Assembly: GCF_017826695.1 (NCBI RefSeq)
Contig: NZ_JAFFZW010000005.1
Span: 186,001-250,000, forward strand
Length of the DNA: 64,000 nucleotides
Source: Pseudomonas alliivorans
GTDB taxonomy: Bacteria; Pseudomonadota; Gammaproteobacteria; Pseudomonadales; Pseudomonadaceae
Direction: 5' to 3'
The number at the start of each line of letters is the position of its first letter. Position 1 is the stretch's first letter. A program made the position numbers and the translations under genes. The notes beneath the pieces are model-generated. The model saw nothing but the letters and a program-made list of their open reading frames with translations, was not told the origin of the DNA and made no database searches. Of this stretch, positions 30,718 through 42,281 are shown piece after piece.

Positions 30718-31230
30718 ATGACTACTCATCTCCCCCTCAGCCTGATTGCCGCCCTTGGTGAAAACCGAGTGATCGGCGTCGACAATTCCATGCCCTGGCA
30801 TCTGCCGGGGGATTTCAAATACTTCAAGGCGACCACCCTCGGCAAGCCCATCATCATGGGTCGCAAGACTTGGGATTCGCTGGGCCGTCCGCTGCCGGGC
30901 CGTCTGAATCTGGTGGTCAGCCGCCAGACAGACCTTCAGCTTGAAGGGGCCGAGGTTTTTGCTTCGCTGGACGCCGCTGTAGTGCGTGCCGAAGAGTGGG
31001 CGCACGAGCAGGGCGTGAATGAAGTCATGCTGATTGGCGGCGCGCAGTTGTACGCGCAAGGCCTGGCCAAGGCGGATCGTCTGTACCTGACTCGGGTGGC
31101 ACTGAGCCCGGAGGGCGATGCATGGTTTCCCGAGTTCGATCAGGCGCAATGGAAGCTGGTTTGCAATACCGAAAACGCCCCTGTCGAAGATAAGCCGGCC
31201 TACAACTTCGAGGTGTGGGAGCGGGTCTGA
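30718..31230 (+). CDS. folA: Dihydrofolate reductase
   Basis: NADPH-dependent reduction of dihydrofolate to tetrahydrofolate. 170 residues of chromosomal type. The catalytic Asp is D32 in MPWHLPGDFKYF, followed by IIMGRKTWDSLGRPLPGR for NADPH binding and VMLIGGAQLYAQ near residue 105. The gene stands alone, divergent from the DUF2868 gene, with 94 bases between the starts. Confidence 0.97.
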   Translation: MTTHLPLSLIAALGENRVIGVDNSMPWHLPGDFKYFKATTLGKPIIMGRKTWDSLGRPLPGRLNLVVSRQTDLQLEGAEVFASLDAAVVRAEEWAHEQGVNEVMLIGGAQLYAQGLAKADRLYLTRVALSPEGDAWFPEFDQAQWKLVCNTENAPVEDKPAYNFEVWERV

Positions 31231-31260
31231 GCCATCGGCGATGATGCGACGGCAAACAAA

Positions 31261-31278
31261 ATGTCACAAAACTGTCGT
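31261..31278 (+). promoter_or_regulatory. Pho-box-like site upstream of the phosphorylcholine phosphatase gene
   Basis: ATGTCAC-AAAA-CTGTCGT: two seven-base repeats 11 bases apart, resembling the PhoB box CTGTCAT-N4-CTGTCAT at 11 of 14 positions, with an A-rich spacer. A third CTGTCGT lies at 31290 but out of phase. The site is 134 bases before the start codon. A CATAAT at 31358 may be a separate -10. Confidence 0.45.
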
Positions 31279-31411
31279 TTTTGGTTTTGCTGTCGTGATC
31301 AGTGGGGTAAATGACGTCTTCCGACGCCTCGAAGGTCGCTCGCGCACTTTTGCGTTCATAATATTTTGTTACGGTCTGGCCTTTCAAATTTTTGAGAAGG
31401 GGACTTTGCCC

Positions 31412-32470
31412 ATGAAACTCGTGCCAAAAATGCTGTTTGCTGCGCTTTGTGTCGGGCTGGCCAGTCAGGCTTTCGCCGCCACTGAATTGAAGCACTGGCC
31501 CGAGCCTGCCGCGAAAGCACTCGATGCGATGATCGCCGCCAACGCCAACAAGGGTAACTACGCGGTCTTTGACATGGACAACACCAGCTACCGCTTCGAC
31601 CTTGAAGAGTCGCTGTTGCCCTACATGGAAAACAAAGGCCTGATTACCCGCGAGAAGCTCGACCCTTCGCTGAAGCTGATCCCGTTCAAGGACACTGCCG
31701 AGCACAAGGAAAGCCTGTTCAGCTACTACTACCGTCTCTGCGAAGTCGACGACATGGTCTGCTACCCTTGGGTCGCACAGGTGTTTTCCGGCTTCACCCT
31801 GCAGGAGCTCAAAGGCTACGTGGACGAGCTGATGGCGCTCGGCAAGCCGATTCCTGCCACCTATTACGATGGCGATACCGTCAAACAACTCAACGTCGAG
31901 CCGCCACGCGTGTTCACCGGGCAAACCGAGTTGTACAAAAAGCTGATGGAAAACGGCATCGACGTCTATGTGGTGACCGCGGCATCCGAAGAACTGGTAC
32001 GCATGGTCGCCTCTGATCCCAAGTACGGCTACAACGTCAAACCGGAGAACGTGATTGGCGTATCGCTGTTGCTCAAGGACAAAAAAAACGGCGAGCTGAC
32101 CACGGCGCGCAAACAGATCACAGCAGGCAAGTATGACGCGAAAAGCAACATGGGCCTGGAACTGACGCCTTACCTGTGGACCCCGGCCACCTGGATGGCT
32201 GGCAAGCAGGCGGCCATCCTGACCTATATCGATGAATGGAAAAAACCGGTGCTGGTAGGTGGCGATACCCCGACAAGTGACGGCTACATGTTGTTCCACA
32301 GCGTCGACGTCAGCAAAGGCGGTGTGCATGTGTGGATCAACCGCAAAGACAAATACATGACCCAGCTGAACGGCATGATCAAGAAGAACGCCGAAGCCCA
32401 GGCGAAGGAAGGGCTGCCGGTCACTGCCGACAAGAACTGGGTGATCGTCAAGCCGGACGAGATTCAGTGA
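31412..32470 (+). CDS. pchP: Periplasmic HAD-family phosphatase, phosphorylcholine phosphatase-like
   Basis: Exported phosphatase likely to release choline from phosphorylcholine. 352 residues from ATG 31412. A Sec signal peptide covers 1-22 (SQAFA cleavage). The HAD motif I FDMDNTSYRFD gives nucleophile D54 and acid D56, and VVTAASEE and GGDTPTSDGYM correspond to later HAD motifs. The best match I recognise is PchP of P. aeruginosa, which acts with phospholipase C on phosphatidylcholine. Substrate assignment is by family resemblance. A bidirectional terminator follows. Confidence 0.85.
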   Translation: MKLVPKMLFAALCVGLASQAFAATELKHWPEPAAKALDAMIAANANKGNYAVFDMDNTSYRFDLEESLLPYMENKGLITREKLDPSLKLIPFKDTAEHKESLFSYYYRLCEVDDMVCYPWVAQVFSGFTLQELKGYVDELMALGKPIPATYYDGDTVKQLNVEPPRVFTGQTELYKKLMENGIDVYVVTAASEELVRMVASDPKYGYNVKPENVIGVSLLLKDKKNGELTTARKQITAGKYDAKSNMGLELTPYLWTPATWMAGKQAAILTYIDEWKKPVLVGGDTPTSDGYMLFHSVDVSKGGVHVWINRKDKYMTQLNGMIKKNAEAQAKEGLPVTADKNWVIVKPDEIQ

Positions 32471-32527
32471 GTTGAAGGTGATCGAGGCTGCGCTCTGCGT
32501 CTGCGCTTGATGGCACCTGCACCCAAC

Positions 32528-32557
32528 AAAAAGCCCGGCATCTCTGCCGGGCTTTTT
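32528..32557. terminator. Bidirectional terminator between pchP and ilvD
   Basis: AAAAAGCCCGGCA-tctc-TGCCGGGCTTTTT, a perfect 13-bp stem flanked by A and T tracts. It can end both the rightward phosphatase transcript and the leftward ilvD transcript. Confidence 0.92.
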
Positions 32558-32574
32558 GCTTTGACGATGCTGCT

Positions 32575-34422
32575 TTACGGTACCAGTTTGTCCAGCAATG
32601 CCTTGTCACGTACAGCGCCCTTGTCAGCACTGGTCGCCAGCAGAGCGTAGGCCTTGAGCGCGGTGGTCACCTTGCGGGGCCGCGATTCGACCGGCTTCCA
32701 GCCTTTCTTGTCCTGCTCGGCGCGGCGCTCGGCCATTTCAGCATCGTCGATCAACAGGTTGATCGAGCGGTTCGGAATGTCGATCAGCACCTTGTCGCCA
32801 TCGCGCACCAGACCAATTGCGCCGCCAGCAGCGGCTTCAGGCGATGCATGGCCGATGGAAAGGCCCGAGGTGCCGCCCGAGAAACGACCATCGGTGAGCA
32901 GCGCACAATCCTTGCCCAGCCCTTTGGATTTCAGGTACGACGTCGGGTAGAGCATTTCCTGCATGCCCGGACCGCCTTTCGGGCCTTCATAGCGGATGAT
33001 CACGATGTCGCCAGCTTTAACTTCGTCAGCCAGGATCCCGCGCACGGCGCTGTCCTGGCTTTCGAAGATCTTGGCGTTGCCTTCGAACACGTGGATCGAC
33101 TCATCGACGCCTGCGGTTTTAACCACGCAGCCATCCAGCGCGATGTTGCCGTACAGCACGGCCAGGCCGCCCTCCTGCGAGTAGGCGTGCGCGACGCTGC
33201 GGATACAGCCGTTTTCACGGTCGTCATCCAGGCTGTCCCAGCGGGTCGACTGGCTGAACGCGGTCTGAGTCGGGATGCCGGCAGGGCCAGCCTTGAAGAA
33301 GGTGTGAACCGCTTCATCAGTGGTCTGGGTGATGTCCCACTTGGCGATGCCTTCGGCCAGGGTCTTGCTGTGGACGGTCGGCAGGTCGGTGTGCAGCAGG
33401 CCGCCGCGGGCCAGTTCGCCGAGGATGCTGAAGATGCCGCCTGCGCGGTGCACGTCTTCCATGTGGTATTTCTGGATGTTCGGGGCGACCTTGCAGAGTT
33501 GCGGCACCTTGCGGGACAGGCGGTCGATGTGGCGCAGGTCGAAGTCGATCTCGGCTTCCTGAGCGGCGGCCAGCAAGTGCAGGATGGTGTTGGTCGAGCC
33601 GCCCATGGCGATATCCAGCGTCATGGCGTTCTCGAACGCCTTGAAGTTGGCGATGTTGCGCGGCAGCACCGAGTCATCATTGTGGGTGTAGTACTGTCGG
33701 CACAGGTCGACGATGGTGCGGCCCGCCTGCAGGAACAGTTGCTCACGGTCACTGTGAGTGGCGAGCGCCGAACCATTGCCCGGCAAGGCCAGGCCCAGTG
33801 CTTCGGTCAGGCAGTTCATGGAGTTGGCGGTGAACATGCCCGAGCACGAACCGCATGTTGGACAGGCGCTGCGCTCGTACTCGGCGACTTTTTCATCGCT
33901 GGCTGTCGAGTCGGCGGCGATCACCATGGCATCGACCAGATCCAGCCCGTGACTGGCCAGCTTGGTCTTGCCCGCTTCCATCGGTCCGCCGGAAACGAAG
34001 ATCACCGGGATGTTGAGGCGCAATGAGGCCATCAGCATGCCGGGGGTGATCTTGTCGCAGTTGGAGATACAGACGATGGCGTCCGCACAGTGGGCGTTGA
34101 CCATGTATTCCACGGAGTCGGCAATGATCTCGCGGCTCGGCAGCGAATACAGCATGCCGTCATGGCCCATGGCGATGCCGTCGTCTACCGCAATGGTATT
34201 GAATTCCTTGGCCACACCACCGGCGCGTTCGACTTCGCGAGCCACCAGTTGACCCATGTCTTTCAGGTGAACATGGCCCGGTACGAACTGGGTGAACGAG
34301 TTGGCGATGGCGATGATCGGTTTCTTGAAATCTTCGTCCTTCATGCCCGTTGCGCGCCAAAGGGCACGGGCGCCGGCCATGTTGCGGCCGTGGGTGGACG
34401 TTTTCGAGCGGTAATCAGGCAT
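32575..34422 (-). CDS. ilvD: Dihydroxy-acid dehydratase
   Basis: Iron-sulfur dehydratase of valine, leucine and isoleucine synthesis. 615 residues, the length of the enterobacterial type. Conserved signatures are [29 protein letters not shown] (cluster cysteines) and [17 protein letters not shown] 34422 starts [14 protein letters not shown]. The gene is monocistronic here, with the 338-base gap upstream containing its promoter. Confidence 0.97.
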   Translation of the reverse strand: MPDYRSKTSTHGRNMAGARALWRATGMKDEDFKKPIIAIANSFTQFVPGHVHLKDMGQLVAREVERAGGVAKEFNTIAVDDGIAMGHDGMLYSLPSREIIADSVEYMVNAHCADAIVCISNCDKITPGMLMASLRLNIPVIFVSGGPMEAGKTKLASHGLDLVDAMVIAADSTASDEKVAEYERSACPTCGSCSGMFTANSMNCLTEALGLALPGNGSALATHSDREQLFLQAGRTIVDLCRQYYTHNDDSVLPRNIANFKAFENAMTLDIAMGGSTNTILHLLAAAQEAEIDFDLRHIDRLSRKVPQLCKVAPNIQKYHMEDVHRAGGIFSILGELARGGLLHTDLPTVHSKTLAEGIAKWDITQTTDEAVHTFFKAGPAGIPTQTAFSQSTRWDSLDDDRENGCIRSVAHAYSQEGGLAVLYGNIALDGCVVKTAGVDESIHVFEGNAKIFESQDSAVRGILADEVKAGDIVIIRYEGPKGGPGMQEMLYPTSYLKSKGLGKDCALLTDGRFSGGTSGLSIGHASPEAAAGGAIGLVRDGDKVLIDIPNRSINLLIDDAEMAERRAEQDKKGWKPVESRPRKVTTALKAYALLATSADKGAVRDKALLDKLVP

Positions 34423-34760
34423 TGGAGCACTCCGGCAAAATAAGGCTGATCAGGAAGGGAGTGAGCTTCTATTGACGTCGCTTGCAAGCGGCAGTGACCG
34501 GAGGCAGCGAAGAAACCGAAAACCACGGGATCACCGTGTACTCGGCCTGAGCTCATAAACCCGCCGGGGATGACTGGCGATGAATACGGCCGATTCTACA
34601 CCGCTGATGGGCCGGGGGACACATTGCGCACAGGTAATGCGGCACTGTGGTGCTTTGGCAGGCTCATGCACGCCGAATGAAATATTGAGGGGGGGCGAAA
34701 CGGTATGACGGAAGTCGCCGACAGGGCCCTGTCGGCGACGGGTTTATCGTGCGTGACCGG
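34423..34760. other. Gap upstream of ilvD with a perfect palindrome
   Basis: No credible gene in this 338-base stretch. Its main landmark is GTCGCCGACAGGG / CCCTGTCGGCGAC at 34715-34740, a perfect 26-base palindrome just after the stop of the gene at 34761. It could terminate that gene, although no T tract follows in either direction. The rest should hold the ilvD promoter; no convincing -35/-10 pair was recognised. Confidence 0.5.
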
Positions 34761-35276
34761 TTAGCGCCTCACGATGGCCTGGATCTGATGCAGATACGTC
34801 TCGCCGCTCACAGGCTGGAGCATCATGGCCTCCGGTCTCCACGAAGAAGGCAGGCGAGTGATTTCTTCGAAGTAGTCGGCGACGTGATGGCGTTGATCTT
34901 CCTGCACCAGGTCGAGCATATATTCCAGTCCGCCGGGTTTGCCCAGGAACTGAACCAGTATGTTCGCGGTGCGTACCCAGTCGTGATTTTCATGAAAAAT
35001 GCGATTGGTGGGTGCCGCAGGTTGCTCGGGGACATAAAGGATGTGCTGGCCGGACGGGCCGCGAATCACGAACAGGCGTGAAAGGTTGATGCCACCGTGC
35101 TGAGGCATGAGGAACTGGCCGATGGTGATGCCATCGTCATCGGAGGCCGCTGGCGCGTCGACGACATGGTGAATCAGGCCGGCACCCTCTTCGGAAAGCA
35201 GGCCTTTGGACAGCTGGTCGGCCACCATCTTTTTCAGGTCATCGCGAATGTAGTCAACATAGTTAGGGTCGATCAT
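34761..35276 (-). CDS. Orphan protein resembling a Pseudomonas dermonecrotic-toxin-like (DUF6543) segment
   Basis: 171 residues, no signal peptide or membrane helix. LSRLFVIRGPSGQHILYVPEQ and the following helix-rich part recall a stretch found in very large DUF6543 toxin-like proteins of Pseudomonas (toxin-surface repeats of 'LYVPG'-type), but the gene is far shorter than those. The first residues MIDPNYVDYIRDDLKKM look like a natural start. The upstream DNA (35277-35440) is AT-richer than the surroundings. It may be a trimmed relic or a small stand-alone relative. Family assignment is tentative. Confidence 0.5.
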   Translation of the reverse strand: MIDPNYVDYIRDDLKKMVADQLSKGLLSEEGAGLIHHVVDAPAASDDDGITIGQFLMPQHGGINLSRLFVIRGPSGQHILYVPEQPAAPTNRIFHENHDWVRTANILVQFLGKPGGLEYMLDLVQEDQRHHVADYFEEITRLPSSWRPEAMMLQPVSGETYLHQIQAIVRR

Positions 35277-35485
35277 GATTTAAATCCATTTAAATTAAAC
35301 AAAGTCCATTTTGAGTCGTCCCTTGCTTCGCGATCATGTGGGTGTTCGCTTGCAGGACGATGACAATTTATCAGCGAGAAAAAGCGCAGAGCGATATTTA
35401 ATTATCGCCTGTGGGTGTGGGTGTTTCGAGATATGTTCAGGTAAGGCGGCGCCACGCCGAAACGGGATCGCAGGGGAGGTCGTGG

Positions 35486-35512
35486 ATCGGGCCAGCGCGT
35501 CGCTGGCCCGAT
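35486..35512. terminator. Perfect hairpin just after rlmI
   Basis: ATCGGGCCAGCG-cgt-CGCTGGCCCGAT, a 12-bp perfect stem with a three-base loop, eight bases beyond the rlmI stop. There is no T tract on the leftward strand, so a rho-independent role is only likely, not certain. Confidence 0.45.
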
Positions 35513-35519
35513 CGCGCGA

Positions 35520-36716
35520 TCAACTGTTGGGCAGCAACCGGCAGGTAATGCTCTTGATGTAGCGTGTTTCGGCAATGGCCGGATGGACCGGATGATCGGG
35601 ACCCTGACCGCCACGTTCCAGCAACTGGATGTTACGGTCCAGGTGGCGGGCGCTGGTCAGCAGGATGTTCTGCAGGTCATCTTCAGGCAGGTGCATCGAG
35701 CACGAGGCGCTGACCAGAATACCGTCCTTGGTAAGCAGGCGCATGGCCTGCTCGTTCAGGCGGCGGTAGGCGCCTTCGCCGTTTTTCATGTCTTTCTTGC
35801 GCTTGATGAACGCAGGCGGATCGGCAACGATCACGTCGAAGCGCTCTTCGCCCGCCTTCAGCTCTTTCAGGGCTTCAAACACGTCACCTTCGATGCAGGT
35901 CAGCTTTTCGGCAAAACCATTCAGCGCTGCGTTGCGTTCCACGCCATCGAGGGCGAAGGACGAGGCGTCGACGCAGGTCACATCGCTGGCGCCGAAGGCC
36001 GCAGCCTGAATCCCCCAGCCGCCGATGTAGCTGTACAGGTCCAGTACGCGCTTGCCTTTGACGTACGGGGCCAGACGCGCACGGTTCATGCGGTGGTCGT
36101 AGAACCAGCCAGTCTTCTGGCCAGCCATGACCGGTGCTTCGAATTGCACGCCGTTCTCTTCCAGCGCCACCCACTCGGGGACCAGGCCGAACACGGTTTC
36201 CACGTAACGGTTCAAGCCTTCGGCATCGCGGGCGGCCGAGTCGTTCTTGAACAGGATGCCGCTTGGCTTGAGCACCTGGACCAGTGCGGCAATCACGTCG
36301 TCCTTATGGTGCTCCATGGTGGCCGAAGCCAGTTGCACGACAAGGATGTCACCGAAACGATCCACTACCAGGCCCGGCAGCAAGTCGGAGTCACCGTAGA
36401 CAAGACGATAGAAGGGCTTGTCGAACAGGCGGTCACGCAGCGACAGAGCCACGTTCAAGCGATGGACCAGAAGGGATTTGTCCAGCGGCAACTTGATGTC
36501 GCGCGACAGCAGGCGGGCGCAGATCAGATTGTTGGGGCTCATGGCGACGATGCCCAACGGCTTGCCGCCAGCGGCTTCGAGAATGGCTTGATCGCCAGCC
36601 GCAAAGCCGTGAAGAGGGGTGGCGGCTACATCGATTTCATTGCTGTAGACCCACAGATGGCCGGCGCGCAGGCGACGGTCGGCGTTGGCTTTGAGGCGCA
36701 AGCTAGGCAGGGACAT
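35520..36716 (-). CDS. rlmI: 23S rRNA (cytosine(1962)-C5)-methyltransferase RlmI
   Basis: Methylates C1962 of 23S rRNA. 398 residues. An N-terminal PUA domain (RRLRAGHLWVYSNEI) is followed by a Rossmann methyltransferase with VLDLYSYIGGWGIQAA and the ADPPAFIKRKKDM motif. The catalytic-type cysteine follows in SASCSMHL. ATG 36716 has GGAG upstream, and TATAAT at 36748-36743 may be its -10. Confidence 0.94.
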   Translation of the reverse strand: MSLPSLRLKANADRRLRAGHLWVYSNEIDVAATPLHGFAAGDQAILEAAGGKPLGIVAMSPNNLICARLLSRDIKLPLDKSLLVHRLNVALSLRDRLFDKPFYRLVYGDSDLLPGLVVDRFGDILVVQLASATMEHHKDDVIAALVQVLKPSGILFKNDSAARDAEGLNRYVETVFGLVPEWVALEENGVQFEAPVMAGQKTGWFYDHRMNRARLAPYVKGKRVLDLYSYIGGWGIQAAAFGASDVTCVDASSFALDGVERNAALNGFAEKLTCIEGDVFEALKELKAGEERFDVIVADPPAFIKRKKDMKNGEGAYRRLNEQAMRLLTKDGILVSASCSMHLPEDDLQNILLTSARHLDRNIQLLERGGQGPDHPVHPAIAETRYIKSITCRLLPNS

Positions 36717-36752
36717 GACGTCGCTCCGGAAAAAAGAGCGGGATTATAGCGC

Positions 36753-36779
36753 GTCATCCCGGTTGCGCGCCGGGATGAC
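36753..36779. repeat. Inverted repeat between the PfpI-like gene and rlmI
   Basis: GTCATCCCGG-ttgcgcg-CCGGGATGAC, a perfect 10-bp stem. It lies 19 bases past the stop of the DJ-1/PfpI gene and just upstream of a TATAAT (minus strand) in front of rlmI. It could act as terminator or as an operator for rlmI; no T tract supports the first. Confidence 0.4.
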
Positions 36780-36797
36780 AATAATTAACACGTTCGC

Positions 36798-37337
36798 TTA
36801 TGCCGACAGTGCTTCAATCAACTTGTTGTTGAACGCCGGAATGTCATCGGGCTGGCGGCTGCTGATCAGCGTGCCGTCGGTAACCACTTCCTGATCGACC
36901 CAGTTGGCGCCGGCATTGACCAGGTCGTCTTTCAGCGTCTTGAAGCTGGTCATGGTCTTGCCCTTGACCAGTCCAGCGGAGATCAGCAGCCAGCCGCCGT
37001 GACAGATGACTGCCAGTGGCTTGCCGGAGGCGCTGGCATCCTTGACGAGTTGCTGAGCATCGCTGTCCAGACGGATGGTGTCGGAGTTCTGCACACCGCC
37101 AGGTAGAACGATGCCGTCATAGCTGCTCGCGTTGGCGGACTTGAACGTGCCGTCCACAGCAAAGTCGTCAGCAGGCTTGTCGTGATTCCAGCCTTTGACA
37201 TTACCGTCCTGGCTCGAAAGGATTTCTACTTTGGCACCCGCCTGCTCCAGAGCTTCCTTGGGGCCGGTCAGTTCGACCTGCTCGAAACCATCGGTTACAA
37301 GAATTGCGATGCGTTTGCCATTCAGTGCGTTGGACAT
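36798..37337 (-). CDS. DJ-1/PfpI family protein
   Basis: 179 residues from ATG 37337, which has GGAGG at good spacing; the longer frame to 37502 is not supported. The nucleophile elbow AVICHGGW gives C112-H113, and the acidic partner lies near E22 (FEQVEL). This is the PfpI/YhbO/YraA branch, variously described as protein deglycases, glyoxalase-like enzymes or stress hydrolases. It is cytoplasmic, with no signal. The neighbouring genes give no clue to the substrate. Confidence 0.88.
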   Translation of the reverse strand: MSNALNGKRIAILVTDGFEQVELTGPKEALEQAGAKVEILSSQDGNVKGWNHDKPADDFAVDGTFKSANASSYDGIVLPGGVQNSDTIRLDSDAQQLVKDASASGKPLAVICHGGWLLISAGLVKGKTMTSFKTLKDDLVNAGANWVDQEVVTDGTLISSRQPDDIPAFNNKLIEALSA

Positions 37338-37520
37338 GGGGTCCTCCAGTCTTTTGCCTAGGGATGGCGCATTGCTGGCCTTTGTGAGGCCGAGCCTGCG
37401 TCGGTTACACAGAGTCCGAAGCTGTCGCCAGGCCAAAGTTCCGAGAAAATGAGCAACGAAGGTGATGGACCGTTGCCTGAGGAGGGGGCAGAATCCCTTC
37501 ATGCCTTCGAGTAAATACCT

Positions 37521-38387
37521 ATGCCTCCAGAGCTAACACCCGAGCAGATCCAGCAAGCGTTGCAGGGCATCAGCGTGCCCCCGCAGCCGCAGATCATGGT
37601 GGACCTGCAGATGGAACAGTACATGCCCGACCCCGACCTGGGTGTGATCGCGCGGCTGATTGCCCAGGATCCCGGCCTTTCCGGGGCGCTGCTGAAGATC
37701 GTCAACTCGCCTCATTACGGCCTGTCCAACAAGATCGCCTCGATCCAGAAGGCCGTGAATCTGCTGGGCAGTCGCACCGTCATCAACCTGATCAACGCCC
37801 AGTCGATCAAGGGTGAGATGAGCGATGAAACCATCGTGACCCTCAACCGTTTCTGGGATACCGCGCAGGACGTGGCGATGACCAGTCTGACGCTGGCCAA
37901 GCGCATCGGCTCGCAGGCGGTGGATGAGTCCTACGCGTTGGGGCTGTTTCATGACTGCGGCATTCCGCTGATGATCAAGCGTTTTCCGGACTACATGAAT
38001 GTGCTTGAAAGCGCCTACGCCAATGCGGGGCCTGAATGCCGTGTGGTGGATACCGAAAACGAGGCGTTCGACACCAACCATTCGGTGGTCGGTTATTACA
38101 CCGCCAAGTCGTGGCGATTGCCGGATCATGTCACCGAAGCCATTGCCAACCATCACAACGCCCTGACGATCTTTCAGGACGACTCCAGTCGTAACGCGAC
38201 ACTCAAGAACCTGCTGGCACCGCTGAAGATGGCTGAGCACATCTGTCAGTCCTATCGTGTGCTGGGCAATCAGGAAGAGGATCACGAGTGGGAAAGCATC
38301 GGTGCGCTGGTGCTGGACTACGTTGGCCTGTCCGAGTACGACTTTGAATACTTGAGGGAAAGCATCCGCGAGCTGGGCGCTCACTGA
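37521..38387 (+). CDS. HDOD domain-containing protein
   Basis: 288 residues dominated by an HDOD domain (about 20-215): [34 protein letters not shown] and [10 protein letters not shown], with HHN near residue 210. HDOD proteins are thought to be signalling adaptors related to HD phosphohydrolases. No GGDEF or EAL domain is attached. It is divergent from the DJ-1/PfpI gene and 46 bases before mutM in the same orientation, so they may be co-transcribed. The role is unknown. Confidence 0.9.
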   Translation: MPPELTPEQIQQALQGISVPPQPQIMVDLQMEQYMPDPDLGVIARLIAQDPGLSGALLKIVNSPHYGLSNKIASIQKAVNLLGSRTVINLINAQSIKGEMSDETIVTLNRFWDTAQDVAMTSLTLAKRIGSQAVDESYALGLFHDCGIPLMIKRFPDYMNVLESAYANAGPECRVVDTENEAFDTNHSVVGYYTAKSWRLPDHVTEAIANHHNALTIFQDDSSRNATLKNLLAPLKMAEHICQSYRVLGNQEEDHEWESIGALVLDYVGLSEYDFEYLRESIRELGAH

Positions 38388-38433
38388 TTCCGCTCATCGC
38401 CCGTTTTTCCCTTTCTGCACGACCGAGTTATCC

Positions 38434-39246
38434 ATGCCTGAATTACCTGAAGTCGAAACCACCCGACGCGGCATTGCGCCCCATCTCGAAGGGCAGCGCG
38501 TCAGCCGCGTTATCGTGCGTGACAGCCGTCTGCGCTGGCCGATCCCCGAAGACCTCGATATCCGCCTTTCGGGGCAACGCATCGTCCAGGTCAATCGCCG
38601 CGCCAAATACCTGCTGATTCAGGCCGAGGTCGGCACCTTGATCAGCCACCTCGGCATGTCAGGCAATTTGCGTCTGGTTGAAGCCGGTCTGCCTGCGCTC
38701 AAGCATGAGCACGTGGACATCGAACTGGAGTCGGGTCTCGCCTTGCGTTACACCGATCCACGGCGTTTCGGTGCCATGCTCTGGAGTCTGGATCCGCATG
38801 CCCATGAACTGCTGATTCGTCTGGGTCCCGAGCCGCTCACCGACCTGTTCGATGGCGAACGTCTCTATGAGCGTTCCCGGGGCAAGTCGATTGCCGTCAA
38901 GCCATTCATCATGGACAACGCGGTGGTGGTTGGCGTGGGCAATATCTACGCGACCGAAGCCCTGTTTGCGGCCGGAATCGATCCGCGTCGTGAGGCAAAA
39001 AGTATTTCCCGGGCGCGTTATCTCAAGCTCGCCATCGAGATCAAGCGCATCCTGGCCTACGCCATCGAGCGGGGAGGCACCACGCTGCGTGATTTCATCG
39101 GCGGTGACGGCAAGCCGGGCTATTTTCAGCAGGAATTGTTCGTGTACGGACGTGCCGATCAGCCGTGCAAGGTCTGCGGCTCGACATTGCGTGAAATCAA
39201 GCTGGGGCAACGTGCAAGTGTGTATTGCCCCAAGTGTCAGCGCTGA
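38434..39246 (+). CDS. mutM: Formamidopyrimidine-DNA glycosylase
   Basis: Base-excision repair enzyme removing 8-oxoguanine and formamidopyrimidines, with AP-lyase activity. 270 residues. The N-terminal catalytic P2-E3 ([13 protein letters not shown]), the lysine in RRAKYLL, the helix-two-turn-helix region and the C-terminal zinc finger (CKVCGS near 244 and CPKCQ near the end) are all intact. ATG 38434 follows a GAG-type site. Confidence 0.97.
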   Translation: MPELPEVETTRRGIAPHLEGQRVSRVIVRDSRLRWPIPEDLDIRLSGQRIVQVNRRAKYLLIQAEVGTLISHLGMSGNLRLVEAGLPALKHEHVDIELESGLALRYTDPRRFGAMLWSLDPHAHELLIRLGPEPLTDLFDGERLYERSRGKSIAVKPFIMDNAVVVGVGNIYATEALFAAGIDPRREAKSISRARYLKLAIEIKRILAYAIERGGTTLRDFIGGDGKPGYFQQELFVYGRADQPCKVCGSTLREIKLGQRASVYCPKCQR

Positions 39247-39347
39247 GAACAGGGCAGGGTCTTGAAACATCAAGGCCCCTTGCTTAACCCTCATCGCTGT
39301 TTATAGTGATGGGCAAAACCTCAACGCCACGCCTGAAGGACCACGCT

Positions 39348-39686
39348 ATGAGCCCGTTTCGCATTCTTGCTGCCACGTTGGCGCTGCTCTTCGGCCTGCA
39401 GGCGGTGCCCGCCATTGCAGCGGATATTCCCGCAGGCAGCGGCAACCCCGTTTACACCATCCAGAATCCACCCGTGTTCGCCATGGTCGGTGATCTGCTG
39501 ATCGCGCGCCCGTTGTTGATTGCTGCCACCGTGATCGGCACAGGACTGTTCGTCATCGCAGCTCCGTTTGCGGCGGCGGGCGGCAATTTCAAAGCGACCG
39601 CCAAGGCGCTGGTGGTCGACCCTGGCAAGTCGGCCTTCGTGCGTTGTCTGGGGTGTACGGGCGACGGTTACGGCAAGCAGGAGTAA
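39348..39686 (+). CDS. Small exported protein with one internal hydrophobic segment, unknown function
   Basis: 112 residues from ATG 39348 ([13 protein letters not shown]). A signal peptide of about 26 residues (AVPAIAA) precedes a short mature part with a strong hydrophobic stretch ([19 protein letters not shown]) and a Cys pair in [13 protein letters not shown] at the C-terminus. Relatives in Pseudomonas are sometimes labelled multidrug transporter, which the size does not support. A longer in-frame start at 39306 is less likely. Confidence 0.75.
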   Translation: MSPFRILAATLALLFGLQAVPAIAADIPAGSGNPVYTIQNPPVFAMVGDLLIARPLLIAATVIGTGLFVIAAPFAAAGGNFKATAKALVVDPGKSAFVRCLGCTGDGYGKQE

Positions 39687-39696
39687 CGACGGCGAA

Positions 39697-40014
<318 letters not shown>

Positions 40015-40052
40015 TTAGTCCTCGGGTTGCACCTGCACGTTCCAGCCTTGTG

Positions 40053-42117
<2,065 letters not shown>

Positions 42118-42145
42118 GGTCTCTTCCGATGAGTCGTTAACGAGT

Positions 42146-42174
42146 TTTTTAGAGTCATTGCTCTATAAAGTCAA
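42146..42174 (-). promoter_or_regulatory. Promoter of the aldehyde dehydrogenase gene with internal operator-like repeat
   Basis: Minus strand: TTGACT (42174-42169), a 17-base spacer, TAAAAA (42151-42146). Inside the spacer TAGAG-N6-CTCTA (42150-42165) is a perfect inverted repeat. A repressor bound here would block RNA polymerase, and the divergent TetR gene at 42282 is the natural candidate. Confidence 0.55.
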
Positions 42175-42281
42175 CATTCGCCTGAGCCATAGCCGACAAT
42201 CAGACCGCGTGATGTTCGCCGATGATGCGCTTGCGCTACTATCGGCAACATCTCATCAGTACTCGAGCGGTTCAGGCAAGC

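Noticed and set aside
35277..35440. Hrp box before the orphan gene at 34761, which would suggest a type III effector
   Set aside because: No GGAACC-N15/16-CCAC pattern on the proper strand.
39250..39290. Second sigma-32 promoter (CTTGAAA near 39262)
   Set aside because: The following CCCCTT is only about eight bases away, too close for a promoter.
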